Source: an uncultured Clostridia bacterium (GTDB lineage Bacteria; Bacillota; Clostridia; TANB77; CAG-508). From it: a stretch of DNA of 18,366 nt. The notes under the pieces are model-generated. The model saw only the letters and a program-made list of their open reading frames with translations, ran no database searches and was not told where the DNA came from. The first letter of the stretch is position 1; each line of letters begins with the position of its first letter. This document shows, piece by piece, positions 1-5,799 of this stretch. The position numbers and the translations under genes are program-made. The stretch covers positions 1-18,366 of the forward strand of contig CAKPNF010000018.1 in assembly GCA_934168305.1 (NCBI GenBank), written 5' to 3'.

Positions 1-74
1 TCTGTAATTCTTGCTTTGCCTTTTAATTTTCTTGTTATTTCTTGCAATCTAGAAGATAATCCTTCAAAAGCCAT
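1..74 (-). CDS. ffh: Signal recognition particle protein Ffh, N-terminal fragment
   Basis: This is the first 24 codons of a gene that runs off the left edge of the window. The peptide begins MAFEGLSSRLQEITRKLKGK, which is the typical start of the N domain of Ffh, the SRP54 GTPase that binds 4.5S/scRNA and targets nascent membrane and secreted proteins to FtsY and SecYEG. The start codon is ATG at 72-74, with an AAGGAGG site about 5 bases upstream. It lies 12 bases downstream of ylxM on the same strand, the usual ylxM-ffh operon of Firmicutes. The GTPase and M domains lie outside the window, so only the N-terminal match and the gene order support the call. Confidence 0.88.
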   Translation of the reverse strand, partial: MAFEGLSSRLQEITRKLKGKARIT

Positions 75-86
75 TTGATTTCCTCC

Positions 87-434
87 TTATACTAAACAAT
101 TTAATTCTTTTTTTACTGTTTCTAAGATATGTTCTACTTTTTTATCAGATGATGTTTTTTGTATTTTTGTTAGCTCTGATAAAACTTTCTTTAATGTCTC
201 TTCTTGATTTAACATCCTTTTCATAAATGACAACTTTTCTTCATATTCGAAAAGTTTTTTCTCTCCCTTCTTTATTATGTCTCTAACAGCTTGTCTTGTT
301 ATGTTGTTATTTTCTGCTATTTCTGATAGTGACAAGTCGTTATTATAGTAGTCATTTAAGAATTCAAATTGCTTTTCAGTTAATAACTTACCATATAAGT
401 CACACAATATACTTACTTTAACGTTTTTATCCAT
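87..434 (-). CDS. ylxM: YlxM/UPF0122 family helix-turn-helix protein
   Basis: This 115-residue protein contains a sigma-factor region-4-like helix-turn-helix (about residues 18-60, with LTEKQFEFLNDYYNNDLSLS and ITRQAVRDIIKKGEKKL), followed by a charged helical C-terminal tail. Length and order match YlxM, the small protein encoded directly upstream of ffh in Firmicutes. In streptococci, YlxM modulates SRP assembly and GTPase activity. The start is ATG at 432-434 behind an AGAGGT site. The gene is first in the ylxM-ffh transcript, with a consensus promoter at 469-497. It is not a sigma factor, because region 2 is missing. The family call is confident; the molecular role here is taken from homologues. 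Confidence 0.9.
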   Translation of the reverse strand: MDKNVKVSILCDLYGKLLTEKQFEFLNDYYNNDLSLSEIAENNNITRQAVRDIIKKGEKKLFEYEEKLSFMKRMLNQEETLKKVLSELTKIQKTSSDKKVEHILETVKKELNCLV

Positions 435-468
435 AACAACTACCTCTTTTAAAATGTAATGCTAATAT

Positions 469-497
469 ACTTTACACCATTTTTGTGCATTTGTCAA
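469..497 (-). promoter_or_regulatory. Promoter of ylxM-ffh
   Basis: On the minus strand, TTGACA (492-497) is followed by a 17-base spacer and TAAAGT (469-474), about 35 bases before the ylxM start. The -35 box is a perfect consensus match. The palindromic repeat at 516-646 ends 18 bases further upstream, so it does not interrupt the promoter core. Confidence 0.75.
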
Positions 498-515
498 GGG
501 GTTTAGAGAAATTTC

Positions 516-646
516 ATGAGACAATTGGGACAGTCCTAATTTGTCTCACATTTTTGTCGATTTTTGTAAAACAATGTATTGATTTATTTTTTGACATAAT
601 TTAACAAGATAAATGAGACAAATTAGGACTGTCCCAACTGTCTCAT
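516..646. repeat. REPIN-like palindromic repeat: two inverted hairpin units
   Basis: A 33-base arm at 516-548 is repeated in inverted orientation at 614-646 with one mismatch (32/33). The two arms flank a 65-base AT-rich centre. Each arm is itself an imperfect hairpin: GAGACAA pairs with TTGTCTC at the ends, and TTGGGAC pairs with GTCCTAA in the middle. Two inverted REP-type hairpins form the architecture of REPINs, which are mobilised in trans by RAYT (REP-associated Y1 tyrosine) transposases. No transposase lies in this window. The right arm contains the stop codon (TCA at 643-645) of the dehydrogenase gene, so the insertion probably rewrote that gene's 3' end. The structure is directly visible; mobility is inferred. 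Confidence 0.75.
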
Positions 647-1404
647 CTTTCGATCTTTCTTTTTTGAACCATATAAGTAATTTTCGCAACAAAACTACTA
701 GGCACAAAGTGACTAAAGAAAATACCTAACTTTACATCCAAACCAGGTATAATATAAAATTTCCCCTTAAGCAATTTCTTTATTGCAAAATTGGCAACAC
801 TATAACTATTAGCCTCTCTCATATGAAACTTAACGTTTGCAACATTATTAAAATTCGTATTTACTGGACCTGGACACAAAATACTGATTTGAACATTTGA
901 CTTTTCTTTTTTTAGTTCTTCTCTAATAGATTCTGAAAGTCTTACTACATACGCCTTTGTTGAATAATACGTTGCCATTAATGGCCCTGGCATAAATCCT
1001 GCAATTGATGCAACATTTAAAATCTTACCACTATTTTTTGCTTTCATATCAACTAAATATAATTTGGTCAAAATATGATATGCAATAATATTTGTTTTTA
1101 TCATTGTCAATTCCTTGTTCAAATTTGTGTGTGTAAAGTTTCCGCAATCACCAAAACCTGCATTATTGATTAAGATATCCACATCTTTTACACTTTTGTG
1201 CAAATCTATACAATTTTGTTCTATTGATAAGTCCATTGATATTACTTGAGTTTCTATATTATTTTCTTTTCGCAATTCTTCTGTTAATTCATTTAATTTT
1301 TGTTCGTCTCTTGCAACTAATACTAGATTGTATCCTTTTTTGGCTAATATTCTCGCCATGTCTCTTCCTATTCCAGAAGATGCTCCTGTTATTAATGCTT
1401 TCAT
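643..1404 (-). CDS. Short-chain dehydrogenase/reductase (classical SDR)
   Basis: This 253-residue NAD(P)-dependent oxidoreductase has a Rossmann fold. Its N-terminal GASSGIG motif (residues 6-12) binds the dinucleotide. The NNAG motif near residue 80 stabilises the beta sheet. The active site is a Ser in the NVASIAG segment with a YSTK (Tyr-x-x-x-Lys) motif about 14 residues on. The PGPVNT segment is typical of the classical family. The nearest general group is COG0300-type (DltE/YqjQ-like) SDRs, and the substrate cannot be read from sequence. The chosen start is ATG at 1402-1404, because GGAGG precedes it and the Rossmann fold begins there; an ATG 36 bases upstream lacks these signals. The last codons run into the REPIN-like repeat, which provides the stop. 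Confidence 0.88.
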   Translation of the reverse strand: MKALITGASSGIGRDMARILAKKGYNLVLVARDEQKLNELTEELRKENNIETQVISMDLSIEQNCIDLHKSVKDVDILINNAGFGDCGNFTHTNLNKELTMIKTNIIAYHILTKLYLVDMKAKNSGKILNVASIAGFMPGPLMATYYSTKAYVVRLSESIREELKKEKSNVQISILCPGPVNTNFNNVANVKFHMREANSYSVANFAIKKLLKGKFYIIPGLDVKLGIFFSHFVPSSFVAKITYMVQKRKIER

Positions 1405-1430
1405 AAATTTCCTCCGTCCTTTTTTATAGT

Positions 1431-1459
1431 ATTTTACCAAAAATGTTGTGCTTAAACAA
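1431..1459 (-). promoter_or_regulatory. Probable promoter of the SDR gene
   Basis: On the minus strand, TTGTTT (1454-1459), a 17-base spacer and TAAAAT (1431-1436) lie just upstream of the ribosome binding site of the dehydrogenase. The boxes are only moderate matches to consensus. Confidence 0.45.
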
Positions 1460-1500
1460 TAAATTTTATGAATTTTCTCTCAGCCACTTGTATTATGTAA

Positions 1501-1605
1501 AATGATATGATATAAATATATCATTAATTCATTTATTTAATTCTACTATAATTCTATAGTAAATTTTTCATTTTTATTGATTTTAATATTTTAAAATGCT
1601 ATACT
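1501..1605 (+). promoter_or_regulatory. Promoter region with two dyads upstream of the DUF4160/DUF2442 pair
   Basis: Two inverted repeats stand upstream of the pair: AATGATAT/ATATCATT (1501-1508 and 1518-1525) and ACTATA/TATAGT (1545-1550 and 1555-1560). The second overlaps a TATAAT (1547-1552). A closer TTGATT (1577-1582), 17-base spacer, TATACT (1600-1605) combination is also present, but a transcript from it would begin inside the ribosome binding site, so the upstream -10 may be the real one. Dyads over a promoter fit autoregulation, which is common in toxin-antitoxin operons. Operator function is inferred. Confidence 0.4.
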
Positions 1606-1622
1606 AAAGGAGGTGAAGCCTA

Positions 1623-1889
1623 TTGCCTATAGTTTCACAATTTTATGGCATCATTATCAGTATGTACTTTAATGATACTGATAGACATCATTTACCACAT
1701 ATCCATGTACAATACGCGGAATATAGATGTAGTGTTGATTTTGATGGCAACATATTGTCTGGTACAATTCCCAACAAGCAAAAAAAATTAATCCTGGCTT
1801 GGATCGAACTTAGAAAAGAAGAATTAATTACTTTATGGAATATGCTACAATCTGGAAATGGTACTTTTACAATTGAGCCTTTAAAATAA
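1623..1889 (+). CDS. DUF4160 family protein, possible toxin of a two-gene module
   Basis: This 88-residue protein has the signature of DUF4160: an N-terminal strand around FYGIIISMYFND, followed by a histidine-rich HHLPHIHVQY segment (about residues 22-31) and a C-terminal helix ending near NMLQSGNG. The start is TTG at 1623-1625, chosen because a strong AAAGGAGGTG lies 8 bases upstream. A DUF2442 gene follows after 24 bases on the same strand. DUF4160 and DUF2442 genes commonly occur as adjacent pairs and are often treated as a candidate type II toxin-antitoxin module. Which member would be toxic, and by what activity, is not established from this sequence. Confidence 0.82.
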   Translation: MPIVSQFYGIIISMYFNDTDRHHLPHIHVQYAEYRCSVDFDGNILSGTIPNKQKKLILAWIELRKEELITLWNMLQSGNGTFTIEPLK

Positions 1890-1913
1890 TATTTATGTTA
1901 GGGGGAATATAAT

Positions 1914-2195
1914 ATGGAAAATAAAATAGAAGAATTACCTATTGAAGTAAAACCATTAGAAGGATATTTACTTTATATAAAATTCAAAAATAATGAAGAA
2001 AAAATATATGATATGAAAGAAATGTTAAAATTTGATTATTATCAAAACTTAAGAATCAAAGAAAACTTCAAAAAAGTTAAAGTTTATGGAATAACTCTTA
2101 AATGGAATACTGGTGAAGATATTGCACCAGAAAAAATATATTTTAATAGCATACCTTTAAAAGATTATAAATTTGAAATAAAAGAAATGAGTTAA
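1914..2195 (+). CDS. DUF2442 family protein, possible antitoxin partner
   Basis: This 93-residue protein matches the DUF2442 layout: an N-terminal beta hairpin that reads substrate-like (GYLLYIKFKNNEEKIYDMKE), a central segment around FKKVKVYGITLKWNTGEDI and a short C-terminal region. The start is ATG at 1914 behind AGGGGGA. It is the second gene of the pair with the DUF4160 protein and is closed by the terminator at 2195-2245. In related pairs the DUF2442 member is assumed to be the antitoxin or DNA-contacting component, but no helix-turn-helix is obvious here. The family call is fairly confident; the function is inferred only from gene pairing. Confidence 0.8.
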   Translation: MENKIEELPIEVKPLEGYLLYIKFKNNEEKIYDMKEMLKFDYYQNLRIKENFKKVKVYGITLKWNTGEDIAPEKIYFNSIPLKDYKFEIKEMS

Positions 2196-2245
2196 AAAAT
2201 ACGGACAAAAATGTGTATCCAAAACATTTTACAGTCCGTATTTTT
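2195..2245. terminator. Bidirectional terminator between DUF2442 and oapA
   Basis: AAAAATACGGAC (2195-2206) pairs perfectly with GTCCGTATTTTT (2234-2245). An inner stem AAAATGT/ACATTTT (2208-2214 and 2224-2230) extends it. T tracts follow the stem on both strands, and the flanking genes converge, so it can serve both. Confidence 0.85.
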
Positions 2246-2263
2246 ATTAAAAATCCAACAATT

Positions 2264-2809
2264 CTATTTTTTACTAAATTTGTTCAAAACAATACCAACT
2301 TTATGTACAATTTCAGTAGAATGCTTATTAGCAATATCCTTACCAAAAGCCTTTCCACTAACTGTTAAAGCTGATACCAATGCACTTAATACAAACTGAA
2401 TATTAAATGGTAAACTTAACTGAGTAGAAATTTTTATAGAAATCAACGCACTTATAGAACCACTTAATACCCCACAAATATCACCAATAACATCTGCACA
2501 GACATTAGCAACCTTAGACGCATTCTTTATCAATTTTATTGAATCTTTTGAACCTTTTACTTTTTTAGTTGCTTTTGCATGAAATTCTTCTTCATTTGCA
2601 ACTGTAACAGCAACACCAATTATATCAAAAAATATTCCCAAAAATACTACTAATATTAAGATTAAAAGTGCTGGTATTAAACTTAAATTTGATACACCAT
2701 TTGTTGATACATATGCAAATATAATTGATAATATAAATGTTAATATAAATGATTGTATAACCCATTTCATATTCGAGTATTCTTTTTTATTTTCTTGATT
2801 TTTTTTCAT
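2264..2809 (-). CDS. oapA: Probable OLE-associated membrane protein OapA
   Basis: This 181-residue integral membrane protein has about four hydrophobic segments (roughly residues 17-37, 44-70, 107-127 and 133-153). TM2 leads into a conserved-looking polar stretch with FFDIIGVAVTVANEEEFHAKA (residues 60-80), then a basic loop KKVKGSKDSIKLIKNA and ADVIGDICG. This layout resembles small clostridial proteins related to the membrane part of CorB/DUF21 transporters, and OapA, the protein that holds OLE RNA at the membrane. The strongest argument is position: it lies 70 bases downstream of the OLE-like RNA on the same strand, as in known OLE loci. OLE with OapA is linked to magnesium homeostasis and to alcohol and cold tolerance in Bacillus halodurans. 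The start is ATG at 2807-2809 with AGAGGT about 10 bases upstream. If the RNA call is wrong, the safe description is a CorB-like membrane protein. Confidence 0.72.
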   Translation of the reverse strand: MKKNQENKKEYSNMKWVIQSFILTFILSIIFAYVSTNGVSNLSLIPALLILILVVFLGIFFDIIGVAVTVANEEEFHAKATKKVKGSKDSIKLIKNASKVANVCADVIGDICGVLSGSISALISIKISTQLSLPFNIQFVLSALVSALTVSGKAFGKDIANKHSTEIVHKVGIVLNKFSKK

Positions 2810-2879
2810 TAATAATTTTACCTCTTTTCATATTCTTGTTAATTTTCTATATAACTAATTTTTTCTATGTAAAAATTAA

Positions 2880-3488
2880 GACAAGCTCTAAGGCTTGCCA
2901 ATAATTTCTAAATTAAAATATAGATGGTAAAAATCTAAGTAAATTTTACGGTTTAGGTCTGGTTGAATTTCTCTGCTTCCCGCTTAACATTACTGTTAGA
3001 ACCGTTTCCGTTTAAGGGAACCAACTAAAATAATTTAGTCACCAGATCGCCACTTAAATCCGTACCTTAATCCCCAGATTTTCAAGCTTTTGATAAAGCA
3101 AACATTCTAGAAGTTTTCCTTGACATACTTTTACAAACTTACTAGTCTTTTTTGCAAGTACAATTTCATAACCTAAAACAAAAACAATTTGGCCAAAATA
3201 GTTAATGTCCACGACAAATTAATCCCAATATACTCACTCGAGACAGGCTACACTATGTATTTTGTGTCTTGGCACTCAACATAGGTTTAACTTAAATTTC
3301 TATTTAAGCCTCCGCGAAACTAGGGAATCACATATATGCCATTATATATTACCCTAACCTCTTTACTCCCTGGTTACACACAAAACTGGCATTTCGCGCA
3401 CAAACAAGAAACTTCAACGATGTGCCCTTTAGTGGATTTTTAGCCCCACCCTCGCAAATTTAAGTACGACTAGAATAATGCACCATCA
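2880..3488 (-). ncRNA. ole: Large structured RNA, probable OLE RNA
   Basis: About 609 nt from the predicted start (around 3488) to a closing hairpin (2880-2899, GGCAAGC/GCTTGTC followed by TTAATTTTT) contain no sizeable ORF on either strand and are richer in GC than the flanks. Visible helices include CTTAAAT/ATTTAAG (3291-3297, 3302-3308), CTATGT/ACATAG (3253-3258, 3279-3284) and ACTAAA/TTTAGT (3024-3029, 3034-3039). There is also a bulged stem between 3012-3020 and 2977-2987. A 5-bp helix (2958-2962 with 3042-3046) encloses the last two, forming a three-way junction. OLE RNA is about 600 nt long and typically sits just upstream of oapA, as here. The tmRNA and RNase P signatures were looked for and not found. 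Identity rests on length, structure and neighbour; a covariance-model match was not possible here. Confidence 0.7.
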
Positions 3489-3494
3489 ATTAAT

Positions 3495-3523
3495 ATTATA
3501 ACTTATTTTGAAAAATATTCCAA
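3495..3523 (-). promoter_or_regulatory. Promoter of the OLE-like RNA
   Basis: On the minus strand, TTGGAA (3518-3523), a 17-base spacer and TATAAT (3495-3500) predict a transcript start near 3488, exactly where the structured sequence begins. The remaining gene-free stretch to 3666 is AT-rich and shows nothing further that I can support. Confidence 0.75.
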
Positions 3524-3666
3524 TTTCCTTTTAGACTTTTCTCTTGTCTTTAATTGATTTTAAGATTGTATTTTTTATATTTATCTTTGAATATCTCCCT
3601 TTTTCTCGCTAATTTGTAAATATTCTCTTTTTTACATTAGTACATTTCAATGTTGATAATACATTA

Positions 3667-4254
3667 TTATTGCATACTTACATAATCAACAATATCTTGT
3701 ACACATTTATCTAGATTTATATTATTAAATCTCTTTTTTATACCACTTTCCAATATTTTATTTTCTGAAAAATCTTTACTATCAGCCAAAAATCTTCTAC
3801 ACAACTCTTCATATTTAGGATTTTCCTGTTCCATTTCCCTTTTTAAAGCTCTTTCAAGTCTAATTCCATCATCAACTTCTATATAAATCGGAATAACATT
3901 TACACCTTCTTTATTTTTAAAATACTCCTTTACAGCATTATATGATTCTAGAGTCCCTTCCATTAGCAAATCTTTTTCAGATTCAAATTGCTCATCAGCA
4001 ATAGTTGCATATGTCCAAGGTCCATAAATCGTATTATATACTCTATATTCTATGACTTTTTCTTTGTTTTGGTTTATATATCCTTCCATTTCTTGTTGTT
4101 TTAAAAAATAGTAATTAACACCATCTTCTTCCCCTGTCCTAATTGGCCTTGTCGTATACAATACATATGGTTTAACATCTATCTCTTCCTTTAACCTTTT
4201 ATATATTGTATCTTTTCCAACAGAGCTTTTTCCAACAATATAAATTATCCTCAT
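3667..4254 (-). CDS. Guanylate kinase-like nucleotide kinase
   Basis: This 195-residue P-loop kinase begins MRIIYIVGKSSVGKDTI, a Walker A motif (GKSSVGKD, residues 8-15). It is followed by the guanylate-kinase GMP-binding signature TTRPIRTGEEDGVNYYF (about residues 36-52) and a C-terminal arginine-rich lid segment around RLERALKREMEQ. Guanylate kinases convert GMP to GDP with ATP. Usual bacterial Gmk has GPSGVGKGT at the P-loop, so this divergent version may be a second, specialised member. The start is ATG at 4252-4254, since the upstream in-frame ATG at 4288-4290 would add an improbable MKRRKRKKRK leader read from the ribosome-binding region of the preceding ORF. That ORF ends one base before this start, so translation is probably coupled. 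Confidence 0.78.
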   Translation of the reverse strand: MRIIYIVGKSSVGKDTIYKRLKEEIDVKPYVLYTTRPIRTGEEDGVNYYFLKQQEMEGYINQNKEKVIEYRVYNTIYGPWTYATIADEQFESEKDLLMEGTLESYNAVKEYFKNKEGVNVIPIYIEVDDGIRLERALKREMEQENPKYEELCRRFLADSKDFSENKILESGIKKRFNNINLDKCVQDIVDYVSMQ

Positions 4255-4255
4255 A

Positions 4256-4366
4256 CTAATCTTCCTCTTCTTCCTCTTCCTTCTCTTCATCTTCTAACAT
4301 CTTATTAATTGAATTCATTATATCATCCATATTATCATCAAAATCATCTTTAACTAAATTAAACAC
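4256..4366 (-). CDS. Small acidic ORF (36 residues), unknown function
   Basis: Starting at GTG 4364-4366, with GGGAG 9 bases upstream, an ORF of 36 codons reads MFNLVKDDFDDNMDDIMNSI, then NKMLEDEEKEEEEEED-like acidic sequence to TAG at 4256-4258. The stop is separated from the guanylate-kinase-like ATG by one base, and the purine-rich GAG/GAA codons double as that gene's ribosome binding region. It lies directly behind a consensus promoter (4401-4429). I do not recognise the peptide. It may be a genuine microprotein or a leader ORF that sets translation of the kinase by termination-reinitiation. Confidence 0.5.
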   Translation of the reverse strand: MFNLVKDDFDDNMDDIMNSINKMLEDEEKEEEEEED

Positions 4367-4400
4367 TATTAAATTCTCCCTTCATCTATATTCTAAAAAT

Positions 4401-4429
4401 ATTATACTATTTAGTTTTTTTTATTTCAA
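4401..4429 (-). promoter_or_regulatory. Promoter of the small ORF and guanylate-kinase-like gene
   Basis: On the minus strand, TTGAAA (4424-4429), a 17-base spacer and TATAAT (4401-4406) predict a start near 4394, about 28 bases before the GTG of the small ORF. Confidence 0.75.
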
Positions 4430-4489
4430 TGGATTTCTTATAGATTTTTATTATCTTTTGTAGTAAAATATACCTACAGGAGGTTTACA

Positions 4490-5695
4490 ATGAAAAAATT
4501 TGAAAATTACTCAGTTTCGCCAGGAAATTCAAATTGGGAAAAAGCCATAAAAAGAGAAACATCTTTATATCCAAGAAACAATGATATTAGAAATGATTTT
4601 GAAAGAGACTATACTAGAATAATACATAGCAATGCTTATAGACGATTAAAGCATAAAACTCAAGTATTCTTTTCACCAGAAAATGACCACATATGCACAA
4701 GAATTGAACATGTAACACATGTAGAATCAATAAGCTACACAATTGCCAAGTATTTAGGATTAAACACAGAACTTACAAAAGCAATTTCTGTAGCACACGA
4801 CATTGGTCACAGTCCATTTGGACACGAAGGTGAACATATTTTATCAGAAATATCCAAAAGAGATCTAGGTTACCCATTTTGGCATGAAAAAAACGGTTTA
4901 GAATTTGTTGATAATATTGAACTTTTAGAAGATGATAATAAATGCCTACAAAACTTAGATTTAACCTATGCAGTTAGAGACGGTATTATATCTCACTGTG
5001 GAGAAATCGACGAAAACTGTTTAAAACCAAGAACAGAATACATTGATTTACATGACTACACTTATCCAAATCAATACGCACCATACACTTGGGAAGGTTG
5101 TGTTGTTAAAATCTCAGACAAAATTTCTTATATTTGCCGTGATATTGAAGATGCTATTACTCTAGGTATTTTAGATGAACATATTGATGAACTTTTTGCA
5201 CTTTTAAACATAACATCAGAAAACGAACAAATAAATAATACAATAATAATTAATAATTTAATACGCGATTTATGTGAAAATTCTTCACCCGAAAAAGGTT
5301 TATGTTTTTCTAACGAATCTTTAGATTTATTAAATAAAATTAAAGAATTCAATTATAAAAATATATATTCTTGTAAAAGGATAAAACCTTCAACAAGATA
5401 TTTTAATCTAGTTATCAATGAAATATATGATTTACTAAAATCAACCTATAATGGTATAAAAACTTTGGATAATTTAAAATCTTTAGCTACAACTTATCCA
5501 AAACTTGGTAATAGCTTTATTAATTTTATTTATAACTATTATGATTTTGGTAATAGAGAATTATTAAAATTAAAAAATAAAGTTTTATTTTCAATTGATA
5601 ATGAGAAAGATTTTTATAAAGTTATTATCTACTATATATCAGGTATGACAGATAACTTTGCTATTGAAATTTATAACGAAATTATAAATTTCTAA
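4490..5695 (+). CDS. dgt: Deoxyguanosinetriphosphate triphosphohydrolase (HD-domain dNTPase)
   Basis: This 401-residue HD-superfamily enzyme removes triphosphate from dGTP and related dNTPs, trimming the nucleotide pool. The N-terminal half holds the metal site: H74 in TRIEHVTH, H103-D104 in AHDIGHSPFGHEGE and D210 in KISDKISY. RLKHKTQVF upstream is also typical of Dgt. The C-terminal half is helical and more AT-rich. Length is normal for the shorter Dgt subgroup of Firmicutes. The start is ATG at 4490 behind AGGAGGT. The gene is divergent from the guanylate-kinase-like operon, so two enzymes acting on guanine nucleotides share one intergenic region. A long palindrome follows the stop codon by two bases. 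Confidence 0.92.
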   Translation: MKKFENYSVSPGNSNWEKAIKRETSLYPRNNDIRNDFERDYTRIIHSNAYRRLKHKTQVFFSPENDHICTRIEHVTHVESISYTIAKYLGLNTELTKAISVAHDIGHSPFGHEGEHILSEISKRDLGYPFWHEKNGLEFVDNIELLEDDNKCLQNLDLTYAVRDGIISHCGEIDENCLKPRTEYIDLHDYTYPNQYAPYTWEGCVVKISDKISYICRDIEDAITLGILDEHIDELFALLNITSENEQINNTIIINNLIRDLCENSSPEKGLCFSNESLDLLNKIKEFNYKNIYSCKRIKPSTRYFNLVINEIYDLLKSTYNGIKTLDNLKSLATTYPKLGNSFINFIYNYYDFGNRELLKLKNKVLFSIDNEKDFYKVIIYYISGMTDNFAIEIYNEIINF

Positions 5696-5697
5696 AA

Positions 5698-5772
5698 CCA
5701 GGGATTAAGGGGCCACCACTCCAAATCCCTGCAAAAAAGTTGGGATTTGGAGTGGTGGCCCCTTAATCCCGG
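5698..5772. repeat. Long perfect GC-rich palindrome (29-bp arms)
   Basis: The arm at 5701-5729 is a perfect inverted copy of 5742-5770 around a 12-base loop (TGCAAAAAAGTT). A CC/GG pair outside a single-base bulge extends it to 5698-5772. It is far richer in GC than the flanking DNA and contains runs such as GGGGCCACCACTCC. No T tract follows, so it is not an ordinary intrinsic terminator, although it could block or attenuate transcription between dgt and nagZ. Its form suggests a REP- or MITE-like repeat. Confidence 0.8.
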
Positions 5773-5799
5773 ATTTCTATAAAAAAGGAGGTAAATATT

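Noticed and set aside
87..434. Stand-alone sigma factor
   Set aside because: Only a region-4-like helix-turn-helix is present; length and position before ffh identify YlxM.
1405..1440. Longer N-terminus for the short-chain dehydrogenase from the ATG at 1438-1440
   Set aside because: The extra 12 residues are basic and cover the GGAGG ribosome binding site; the Rossmann fold starts at the downstream ATG.
2880..3488. tmRNA, RNase P RNA or SRP RNA as the identity of the large structured region
   Set aside because: No tRNA-like acceptor end or tag ORF, no recognisable RNase P P4 core such as GAGGAAAGTCC, and the size is too large for SRP RNA. OLE fits length and neighbour better.
4255..4290. 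Longer N-terminus for the guanylate-kinase-like protein
   Set aside because: It would encode an implausible poly-basic leader from a purine-rich ribosome-binding stretch overlapping the acidic ORF.
5698..5772. Ordinary intrinsic terminator of dgt
   Set aside because: No T tract follows the stem on the plus strand, and stem length and GC content far exceed the other terminators in the window.
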